Assembly (NCBI GenBank): GCA_029880755.1 | Contig: JAOUNW010000042.1 | Coordinates: 1-14,753 of the forward strand | Reading direction: 5' to 3' | Length of the DNA stretch: 14,753 nt | From: Gammaproteobacteria bacterium | GTDB lineage: Bacteria; Pseudomonadota; Gammaproteobacteria; Acidiferrobacterales; SZUA-150 | Shown: positions 7,377 to 12,976 of the stretch, in pieces | Position numbering within the stretch: position 1 is the stretch's first letter | Layout of the letters: every line of letters starts with the position of its first letter | The notes under the pieces: model-generated | Told to the model about the DNA's origin: nothing | Databases searched by the model: none | What the model saw: the letters and a program-made list of their open reading frames with translations, nothing else | Position numbers and translations under genes: made by a program

Positions 7377-7793
7377 TCAGGAAACAATTCGGCGCCAATA
7401 GGTCTCACGCCAATAATATAAAACGGTACTGTCAACAGGATAGGAGTTGGCATAATCGATCCCGGACCCGGGTTGCTCGATGTTATCGGTGTTTTCGTCC
7501 AGCGGTCGCCAGTTTTTATCCTGCCGATCCACCTCATCCGGCTCCCGGACCTTATCCATATGACGTAGCTCACCGGCACCAAAATCAGCAAAATTTTTCT
7601 GTGCCGCCTGCAGCGAAACATGGTTAGTACTCCCGGGCATTAACGGGAAACGCAATTGTGACAAATCATCTTCCCAGTGACAGATAGGACAAACACCGTG
7701 ATAACCAGGCGGCAGGGAAAACACGAGATAGCCGCAGCACGGACACGGAAAACTGGGGCCATCGGTGAAAATTGAGTCTGCTTCAAAACTCAT
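7377..7793 (-). CDS. CPCC cysteine-rich small protein
   Basis: A 138-residue cytoplasmic protein with no signal peptide or membrane segment. It matches the cysteine-rich CPCC family by the pattern CPCCGY (17-22), then CPICHWEDDLSQ (35-46). The four cysteines C17, C20, C35 and C38 are spaced like a small zinc-ribbon site, with C19 as an extra. A GSTNHVSLQAAQKNFADFGA segment (54-73) resembles the rest of that family. The C-terminal half is acidic and Trp/Tyr-rich. The family has no function that I know. The ATG is on the minus strand at 7793-7791. The gene is convergent with hemF (8-base gap) and divergent from the 7920 gene (126-base gap). It may be an accessory insertion between the purH-hemF run and rhlB. 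The family assignment rests on the cysteine motif only. Confidence 0.8.
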   Translation of the reverse strand: MSFEADSIFTDGPSFPCPCCGYLVFSLPPGYHGVCPICHWEDDLSQLRFPLMPGSTNHVSLQAAQKNFADFGAGELRHMDKVREPDEVDRQDKNWRPLDENTDNIEQPGSGIDYANSYPVDSTVLYYWRETYWRRIVS

Positions 7794-7810
7794 AATTTGT
7801 AGTTTAGCAA

Positions 7811-7842
7811 ATAATAGATCATCCGCCTCAGCAACCTGACAA
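7811..7842 (-). promoter_or_regulatory. Tentative promoter for the CPCC gene
   Basis: Read on the minus strand, TTGTCA (7842-7837) matches the -35 consensus at 5 of 6 positions. It is followed 18 bases later by TCTATT (7818-7813) or 20 bases later by TATTAT (7816-7811). Neither combination is ideal. The leader before the ATG at 7793 would be short. Confidence 0.25.
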
Positions 7843-7855
7843 CGGATTCAGGCGG
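7823..7855. repeat. Inverted repeat CCGCCT / AGGCGG in a divergent gap
   Basis: CCGCCT (7823-7828) and AGGCGG (7850-7855) are perfect inverted arms 21 bases apart, in the 126-base gap between two divergent genes. The short sequence GGATTCAGG also occurs twice, at 7844-7852 and 7892-7900. The arms could form an operator or a weak hairpin; a 6-base match can also be chance. Confidence 0.3.
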
Positions 7856-7884
7856 TAGACAAATTTTCAAACTGCCAGTAACCT
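7856..7884 (+). promoter_or_regulatory. Tentative promoter for the 7920-9241 gene pair
   Basis: TAGACA (7856-7861, 5 of 6 to the -35 consensus) is followed after 17 bases by TAACCT (7879-7884, 3 of 6). Transcription would start near 7891, about 29 bases before the ATG at 7920. The -35 box abuts the AGGCGG arm of the inverted repeat. Confidence 0.3.
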
Positions 7885-7919
7885 CAACCCAGGATTCAGG
7901 ACACAGAAAGAGCTCTGCC

Positions 7920-8468
7920 ATGAAAGTTAACCGTCAAAATATGATACGTAAAATCTCCCTCACGGTATTTCTTTTCTCAATGCCCTTGGCGGTTATGGCA
8001 GAACCGGCACAACTCCTGGGACTTGAGTATCTCAACTTTAGAGAAAGAACCAAACTGAGCACCACGGTCTCGGCAGAGGCCGGTGTCTTCCTGTCCGAGC
8101 ACCGAGGCAAACCCAGCGACCGTGTGGCTATCGTTCCAGGTTCGGCACTGGAACAAAAACAGCGGCCCGCCAACCGTGTCGTTAAACTGTACCGTGGAGC
8201 AGGCAAGGAGCGCGTTCTAGTCTGCGCTATCAACATTCGTTATTACCGAGTTGCAGAACAACGCTGGATGCCGGAATACCAATTGCATCAGGAACCTGTC
8301 ATTGTGCGCGAAAACAATCGATGGAAGCCCGTAGGTACCATCAGCGGCGAGGCGGGGGGCGTAGTAATCACGAGCAATACTTTACCCAGCGCAGAAGGCT
8401 ATTATCGATGGCTGGAATTCACAGTCGGTATCGGCGTAACCTACATTGATTCCTGGGAAACAACTTAA
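7920..8468 (+). CDS. Secreted protein of unknown family
   Basis: I do not recognise this 182-residue protein. It begins with a clear Sec signal peptide: basic residues up to K11, a hydrophobic core about 12-23, and a likely cut after AVMA (A27). It therefore should be periplasmic, or possibly outer-membrane-attached, though there is no lipobox. The mature part of about 155 residues has a single cysteine (in VLVCAINI). It contains several alternating hydrophobic stretches (RVVKLYRG, ERVLVCAINIRYYRV, GVVITSN, RWLEFTVGIGVTYI) that suggest a beta-rich fold. The ATG at 7941 is an alternative start but would shorten the basic N-region. A GAAAGAG sequence upstream of the ATG at 7920 supports the longer form. 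It lies 8 bases before the next gene, so the two are probably one operon. Confidence 0.75.
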   Translation: MKVNRQNMIRKISLTVFLFSMPLAVMAEPAQLLGLEYLNFRERTKLSTTVSAEAGVFLSEHRGKPSDRVAIVPGSALEQKQRPANRVVKLYRGAGKERVLVCAINIRYYRVAEQRWMPEYQLHQEPVIVRENNRWKPVGTISGEAGGVVITSNTLPSAEGYYRWLEFTVGIGVTYIDSWETT

Positions 8469-8476
8469 ACTAAGCG

Positions 8477-9241
8477 ATGAAAAATCCTGTTGTAATAATT
8501 GGCATTGGTGAGATGGCCGGTGTCTTTGCCCGGGGGTTGCTGCGTACAGGCTATCCCGTCTACCCCATTACACGTGATATGAACATGGAACAGGAAGCGA
8601 AAAATATTCCTGAACCTGAGGCCGTTTTTGTTACCGTGGCGGAAAAAGACTTGCAACCCACCCTCGCAGCCATACCGTCTCCCTGGCGGAATCGTCTTGT
8701 CCTTATTCAAAATGAACTTTTGCCAAGGGACTGGCTGGCGCAACAACTGAAAAACCCCACCGTCATTTCCGTCTGGTTCGAAAAAAAACCGGGGCAGGAT
8801 TACAAAATCCTGATTCCCTCACCCGTATTTGGCGCTCACGCATCCCTTGTAAATAACGCGCTGGAAGCCATTAATATTCCTTGCAGAGTCGTTGGCTCAG
8901 AGGAAGAGCTGCTGTTTGAGCTGGTATGCAAAAATCTTTACATCCTGACTACCAATATTACCGGCCTGGAAACCGGTGGCTCCGTCTCCGAGCTCTGGCA
9001 TCAACACGAAAAGCTGGCGCGTCTGGTTGCCGGGGATGTCATGGACTTGCAGGAGTGGTTAACGGGCACCACGTTTGATCGCGAAAATCTGATCCAGGCC
9101 ATGCTCGTTGCATTCAGGGGCGATCCGGACCACCAATGCATGGGGCGATCCGCACCCGCCAGGCTGGAAAGAGCACTGACTATTGCCGACGAGGCCGGGC
9201 TCACTGTCCCCAAGCTACGCGAAATCCATTCTCAAGCCTAG
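8477..9241 (+). CDS. Ketopantoate-reductase-like NAD(P)-binding protein
   Basis: A 254-residue cytoplasmic protein with an N-terminal Rossmann fold: VVIIGIGEMAGVFARGLLRTGYPVYPI (5-31), with the GxGxxA pattern at 9-14. Further features resemble ketopantoate/6-phosphogluconate-type dehydrogenases. QNE (78-80) sits where PanE has its QNG substrate loop. CKNLYILTTNITGL (151-164) keeps a Lys (K152) and an Asn (N160) with the spacing of the catalytic Lys helix of PanE. It is about 50 residues shorter than E. coli PanE (303). The first glycine cluster also departs from the canonical GxGxxG, so I do not call it panE. The substrate is unknown. The gene follows the secreted protein by 8 bases and converges on rhlB with a 12-base gap. 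The fold is fairly sure; the reaction is not. Confidence 0.7.
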   Translation: MKNPVVIIGIGEMAGVFARGLLRTGYPVYPITRDMNMEQEAKNIPEPEAVFVTVAEKDLQPTLAAIPSPWRNRLVLIQNELLPRDWLAQQLKNPTVISVWFEKKPGQDYKILIPSPVFGAHASLVNNALEAINIPCRVVGSEEELLFELVCKNLYILTTNITGLETGGSVSELWHQHEKLARLVAGDVMDLQEWLTGTTFDRENLIQAMLVAFRGDPDHQCMGRSAPARLERALTIADEAGLTVPKLREIHSQA

Positions 9242-9253
9242 CAAACTAAAAAC

Positions 9254-10675
9254 CTAACCTACCGCCGGTATCTCGGGCTTTCTGGAACGACCAGGAACGA
9301 GGGGTGTATCAGGCTGTTCCTCATATCGGCGTTGCGACGAGCGCTCTCTTTGTCCGCCACGAGCCTCTCTCTCGCTACCCCTAGGTTCCCGATCCCGGCT
9401 CTGCCGCGGCTCTGGTCTCCCACCAGCTTTACCTCCCCTGCGACCGCGTGATGAACGGTCAGGCCGCTCCTCTCTAGGCCGATAGGCTGGAGGAGCCAAC
9501 TCCTCCGGCAACAGGTCCTTGGTCACAGGCTTCGAAGGCACGCTGTGACCAAGGTAAGTCTCGATATCGGGCAACGAAAAAGAATACTCCTCGCAGGCGA
9601 AACTCACAGCATCGCCACTGGCCCCGGCCCGAGCCGTACGACCGATGCGATGCACATAGTCCTCTGCGTCCTGCGGTAAATCAAAATTAAACACATGACT
9701 GACATCTGGAATATGCAGGCCACGAGCAGCAACGTCCGTAGCCACCAGCACCGGCAACTTGCCGTCACTGAATTCCTGCAACAATCGCTGCCGTTTTGTC
9801 TGAGGCACATCCCCGGACAACACCGCTGCCTTGAACCCATTTCCCTCAAGCCAGGCGCTAACCTTCTCTGCCATGTGCTTGGTGTTAACAAACACCATGC
9901 TGCGCTTGGCATCAATGCCCCGCAATAAACCGATCAGTAAAGGAATTTTTTCGTCGTTGGCGGTGTAGTAAACCACCTGTGAAACCTTGTCTGCGGTTTT
10001 TGTATCGGGCATCACATTGACGGGCGTCGCCTCGTTCATGTGCTCAAAGGCCAGTTCCAGCACCCGTTGACCCAGAGTAGCGGAAAAAAGCAGGTTCAGT
10101 CGCTCAGTGGGCCCGGGCATGGCCCACAACAAATAGCGAATATCCTTGATGAACCCCAGATCAAACATGCGGTCGGCCTCATCCAGCACCATCACCTGTA
10201 TTGCTTTTAAGTTAAAAATACCCTGCTTGAAATAATCAATGATTCGACCGGGAGTACCAATCAGCACATCAATCCCCTGTTCCAGGGTTTTGCGCTGAGA
10301 GTCATATCCGGTACCTCCATAAACCAGGCCGAGCTTAAGACCAGTGTATTTTCCTAGCACTTCTGCATCTTTGTGGATCTGAATCGCAAGCTCCCGGGTA
10401 GGCGCCAGCATAATGGCCCGTGGCTGAGTCGGTTGACGGGTTTCCGGTGCAGGATGCGTCATCAAGTGAGAAAATGCCGCCACCAAAAAAGCGGCGGTCT
10501 TACCGGTACCCGTCTGGGCCTGGCCGGTAATGTCTTTTCCTGACAGCGCCAAAGGCAAGGCTTCGGCCTGGATGGGCGTACAAAAATCAAATCCGGCATC
10601 CTGAATCCCTTTGGCCACTTCAGGTGGTAGGTCAAAACTTGAAAACGAGATATCCGTAAGGTGATGATCTGACAT
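9254..10675 (-). CDS. rhlB: DEAD-box ATP-dependent RNA helicase RhlB
   Basis: An RNA helicase that, in E. coli, works with RNase E and PNPase in the degradosome. Helicase motifs are all present: the Q-motif region FCTPIQAEALPL (31-42), AQTGTGKT (53-60), APTREL (91-96), TPGR (141-144), DEAD (165-168), SAT (198-200), VFVNTKH (261-267), ATDVAARGLHIPDV (312-325) and HRIGRTARAG (342-351). RhlB is favoured over RhlE, SrmB and DbpA by overall alignment (GLKLGLVYGG, DLGFIKDIR, CEEYSFSLPDIETYLGHSVP) and by the divergent trxA-rho pair, the same arrangement as in E. coli. At 473 residues it is longer than E. coli RhlB (421). The extra length is mostly a tail (about 395-473) rich in Arg, Gly, Glu and Ser, likely disordered and RNA-binding. 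No clear terminator is visible at its 3' end. Confidence 0.93.
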   Translation of the reverse strand: MSDHHLTDISFSSFDLPPEVAKGIQDAGFDFCTPIQAEALPLALSGKDITGQAQTGTGKTAAFLVAAFSHLMTHPAPETRQPTQPRAIMLAPTRELAIQIHKDAEVLGKYTGLKLGLVYGGTGYDSQRKTLEQGIDVLIGTPGRIIDYFKQGIFNLKAIQVMVLDEADRMFDLGFIKDIRYLLWAMPGPTERLNLLFSATLGQRVLELAFEHMNEATPVNVMPDTKTADKVSQVVYYTANDEKIPLLIGLLRGIDAKRSMVFVNTKHMAEKVSAWLEGNGFKAAVLSGDVPQTKRQRLLQEFSDGKLPVLVATDVAARGLHIPDVSHVFNFDLPQDAEDYVHRIGRTARAGASGDAVSFACEEYSFSLPDIETYLGHSVPSKPVTKDLLPEELAPPAYRPREERPDRSSRGRRGGKAGGRPEPRQSRDREPRGSEREARGGQRERSSQRRYEEQPDTPLVPGRSRKPEIPAVG

Positions 10676-10889
10676 AAATAGTTAGCACTTACTCATATTA
10701 AGGATTTAAGCCCTCAAAAACAGGGCGTTAGTTTATTAACAGCATGCGAAAAAGACTATAGGATGCGGTATTGGAACATTTTTCTGATCATACTTGCATT
10801 AGTGAAAGGTTTCCGCTCAAATACATGCTTCAGTCCGCGCTGCCCCATGGCAGTCACGCTATTCCAAAAAACGTTGGAGGAAAAACAGT
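10676..10889. promoter_or_regulatory. Divergent rhlB/trxA control region
   Basis: These 214 bases must hold the promoters of both rhlB (minus) and trxA (plus). On the plus strand a weak candidate is TTGCAT (10794-10799), 17 bases, TCAAAT (10817-10822). On the minus strand TATAGT (10760-10755) is a good -10 box without a good -35. A CTGCC-CCAT-GGCAG hairpin (10840-10853) would lie in the trxA leader. The trxA ribosome-binding site GGAGG (10876-10880), 9 bases before the ATG, is one of the strongest in the window. A GCCCT/AGGGC arm pair near 10710-10728 lies in the rhlB leader, with no T-run in a useful place. Confidence 0.4.
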
Positions 10890-11216
10890 ATGAGTGAAGG
10901 AATTGTCTATGTAACTGATGACTCCTTTGAATCCGAGGTGCTTAAAGCCGACGGTCCCGTATTAGTGGATTACTGGGCTGAATGGTGCGGACCCTGCAAA
11001 ATGATTACTCCAGTACTCGAAGAGATTGCCCAGGAGTATACCGGGAAAATCAAGGTGGCTAAACTCAACATTGATGAAAATCCCAGCACACCGCCAAAAT
11101 ACGGCATCCGTGGCATCCCAACGCTAATGCTTTTTAAGGCCGGCAACGTAGAAGCCACCAAAGTCGGAGCGGTATCCAAGTCCCAATTGTCCGCCTTTCT
11201 GGACGAAAATCTGTAA
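10890..11216 (+). CDS. trxA: Thioredoxin 1
   Basis: A cytoplasmic disulfide reductase, kept reduced by thioredoxin reductase and NADPH. It serves ribonucleotide reductase, methionine sulfoxide reductase and PAPS reductase, among others. It has 108 residues (E. coli 109). The active site is AEWCGPCKM (30-38), with the redox pair C33 and C36. The buried D27 is present in VLVDYWAEW, and the cis-proline P77 in GIRGIPTLMLF. There is no signal peptide. A strong GGAGG ribosome-binding site 9 bases before the ATG fixes the start. It lies divergent to rhlB and 217 bases before rho, the order known from E. coli. No good terminator is seen between trxA and rho. Confidence 0.97.
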   Translation: MSEGIVYVTDDSFESEVLKADGPVLVDYWAEWCGPCKMITPVLEEIAQEYTGKIKVAKLNIDENPSTPPKYGIRGIPTLMLFKAGNVEATKVGAVSKSQLSAFLDENL

Positions 11217-11433
11217 AAACATAAGCAAACCGGAAACCGCTGACATAATGACATATTTCACCCACAGGCAACACTAGACGGTAACAAAAACTAGTGCTAA
11301 GGTAATAACAGAATAAAGTAATTCCCAGTTTTCCAAACCCGAAACAAAACCCCATTAACCTCTGATCCCCATTTGTGGGCCCTGTTGGCCTTCCTGTCAT
11401 CGGATCAATTTTAAAATAACGTCAGATAAACCT
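11217..11433 (+). promoter_or_regulatory. Leader region of rho with C-rich, G-poor stretch
   Basis: The 217-base gap before rho has no gene. From 11321 to 11374 I count 20 C and only 3 G in 54 bases, with many YC dinucleotides: the composition of a Rho-utilisation (rut) site. Upstream lies an inverted repeat, CACTAG (11272-11277) and CTAGTG (11291-11296), with a 13-base loop. Downstream are two short competing hairpins: CCCA-TTTG-TGGG (11368-11379) and GGCC-CTGTT-GGCC (11378-11390 area). E. coli rho is known to be autoregulated by Rho-dependent termination in its leader, so this stretch fits the same scheme. The promoter could not be placed, and the rho ATG lacks a good Shine-Dalgarno sequence. 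Confidence 0.45.
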
Positions 11434-12690
11434 ATGAATCTCTCAGAACTCAAAAAGAAACCGGCAACCGAACTTGCAGAAATGGCGAATTCCCTGAACC
11501 TGGAGGGCGGCACCCGTTTACGGCGTCAGGACCTGATATTCGCGATCCTGAAATCACTGTCAAAAAAAGGTGAGGATATTACAGGTGAAGGGGTGGTTGA
11601 AATTCTTCAAGACGGTTTTGGCTTTTTGCGATCCGCAGACAGCTCTTATCTGGCAGGCCCCGATGATATTTATGTCAGCCCAAGCCAGATCAGGCGTTTT
11701 AATCTCAGAACCGGGGATACCGTTAAGGGATACATCCGGCCACCCAAGGAATCAGAGCGTTATTTTGCATTATTGAAGGTTGAGGAGATCAATTATCAGG
11801 GACCTGATGATGCCAAGCACAAAATCCTGTTTGAGAACCTGACGCCCCTGCACCCCAATGAGCGCCTGCGCCTGGAGCAGGACAACGAATCCACCGAGAA
11901 CCTTACCGCCAGAGTTATTGACCTGATTGCCCCCATTGGCAAGGGCCAGCGCGGACTGCTGGTATCGTCTCCAAAGAGCGGTAAAACGGTCATGCTGCAA
12001 CAAATGGCCCATGCCATTACCGCCAATCATCCCGAGTGCGTATTAATGGTCCTGCTCATTGACGAACGGCCGGAGGAAGTCACGGAAATGCAGCGCTCGG
12101 TGCGCGGCGAAGTGATCTCCTCGACCTTTGATGAACCGGCGACCCGGCACGTACAAGTGGCAGAAATGGTCATTGAAAAGGCGAAGCGTCTGGTGGAGCA
12201 CAAAAAAGATGTTGTCATCCTGCTGGACTCCATTACCCGCCTGGCCCGTGCCTACAACACCGTGGTACCGGCTTCCGGCAAGGTGCTCACCGGTGGTGTT
12301 GACGCCAATGCCCTGCAACGGCCCAAACGCTTTTTCGGCGCCGCCCGCAATATCGAGGAAGGCGGCAGCCTGACGATCCTGGCCACCGCCCTGATTGATA
12401 CCGGCTCGAAAATGGATGACGTTATCTATGAAGAGTTCAAAGGCACCGGCAATATGGAAATCCATCTGGATCGGCGCCTGGCCGAAAAAAGGGTCTACCC
12501 CGCTATCAATATCAACCGCTCCGGCACCCGCCGCGAGGAAATGCTCATCAAGCACGACGAACTCCAGAAAATCTGGATATTGCGCAAGTTACTGCACCAA
12601 ATGGAAGATCTGGAATCTTCCGAATTCCTGCTGGACAGACTTAAATCAACTAAAAATAACGCGGAATTCTTTGATTCCATGAAACGCTAA
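11434..12690 (+). CDS. rho: Transcription termination factor Rho
   Basis: A hexameric ATP-driven RNA translocase that ends transcription at untranslated C-rich RNA. It has 418 residues (E. coli 419), and residue numbers coincide with E. coli. The N-terminal helical and cold-shock RNA-binding domain is 1-130, with DGFGFLRS (60-67) and GPDDIYVSPSQIRRFNLRTGD (75-95) unchanged. The ATPase core shows the P-loop SPKSGKT (179-185, with K181 and K184), LLIDERPEEVTEM (207-219), Walker B VVILLDS (260-266, with D265), the secondary RNA-binding Q-loop VLTGGVDANALQRPKRFFG (284-302), R-loop EEFKGTGNME (333-342), and the arginine finger R366 in SGTRREE. The P-loop has Ser at 182 where E. coli has Ala. The long insertion seen in some high-GC Gram-positive Rho proteins is absent. 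The gene follows trxA by 217 bases. Confidence 0.98.
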   Translation: MNLSELKKKPATELAEMANSLNLEGGTRLRRQDLIFAILKSLSKKGEDITGEGVVEILQDGFGFLRSADSSYLAGPDDIYVSPSQIRRFNLRTGDTVKGYIRPPKESERYFALLKVEEINYQGPDDAKHKILFENLTPLHPNERLRLEQDNESTENLTARVIDLIAPIGKGQRGLLVSSPKSGKTVMLQQMAHAITANHPECVLMVLLIDERPEEVTEMQRSVRGEVISSTFDEPATRHVQVAEMVIEKAKRLVEHKKDVVILLDSITRLARAYNTVVPASGKVLTGGVDANALQRPKRFFGAARNIEEGGSLTILATALIDTGSKMDDVIYEEFKGTGNMEIHLDRRLAEKRVYPAININRSGTRREEMLIKHDELQKIWILRKLLHQMEDLESSEFLLDRLKSTKNNAEFFDSMKR

Positions 12691-12720
12691 GCCCACGGGC
12701 TTGCCCGGACAAGGGTTTTT
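12689..12720 (+). terminator. Weak candidate terminator after rho
   Basis: AAGCCC (12689-12694) and GGGCTT (12697-12702) form a hairpin that begins in the rho stop codon. A second short stem, CTTG (12700-12703) with CAAG (12710-12713), is followed by GG and five T (12716-12720). The stems are short and compete with each other, so termination is uncertain. The same bases contain the proposed rpmE promoter. Confidence 0.3.
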
Positions 12721-12729
12721 GCATAGACT
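12701..12729 (+). promoter_or_regulatory. Candidate sigma70 promoter for rpmE
   Basis: TTGCCC (12701-12706) and TAGACT (12724-12729) are 17 bases apart, with 4 of 6 matches to each consensus box (TTG-C- and TA-A-T). A GC-rich ACGCCGCC follows, as expected for a ppGpp-sensitive ribosomal protein promoter. Transcription would start near 12736, about 33 bases before the rpmE ATG. Confidence 0.4.
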
Positions 12730-12768
12730 ACGCCGCCTTGAATCTGTGCCCTATGAGGATTTTGTAAC

Positions 12769-12975
12769 ATGAAGGCCGATATACACCCTAAATACGAAGA
12801 AATCTCGGTGAGCTGCACCTGCGGCAACACCTTCACCACTCGCTCCACCAAGGGGGGCGAACTCAAGCTGGAAGTGTGCTCGGCCTGCCATCCGTTTTAC
12901 ACAGGCAAGCAGAAGATCGTTGATAGCGCCGGCCGGGTGGAGAAGTTCCGTAAGAAATACGCCAAAAAGAGCTAA
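12769..12975 (+). CDS. rpmE: 50S ribosomal protein L31, zinc-binding form
   Basis: A large-subunit ribosomal protein that bridges to the small subunit. It has 68 residues (E. coli 70) and opens with the family signature DIHPKYEEI (4-12). The four zinc ligands C16, C18, C37 and C40 are all present (SCTCGN, EVCSACHPFYTGKQ), so this is the C+ form and not the zinc-free paralogue made in zinc starvation. GRVEKFRKKY (55-64) is the basic RNA-contacting end. GAGGA about 9 bases before the ATG (12755-12759) is a good ribosome-binding site. The stop is one base from the GTG start of the downstream nuclease, and a strong intrinsic terminator begins 22 bases after the stop. rpmE therefore probably ends most transcripts there. 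Confidence 0.97.
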   Translation: MKADIHPKYEEISVSCTCGNTFTTRSTKGGELKLEVCSACHPFYTGKQKIVDSAGRVEKFRKKYAKKS

Positions 12976-12976
12976 G

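Noticed and set aside
10709..10728. GCCCT/AGGGC arms upstream of rhlB as a terminator
   Set aside because: Five base pairs in a leader region with no gene ending there and no suitable T-run.
12920..12976. TTG start adding 19 residues to the nuclease, inside rpmE
   Set aside because: It would place a non-signal-like segment before a good signal peptide; the GTG at 12977 gives the expected basic N-region.
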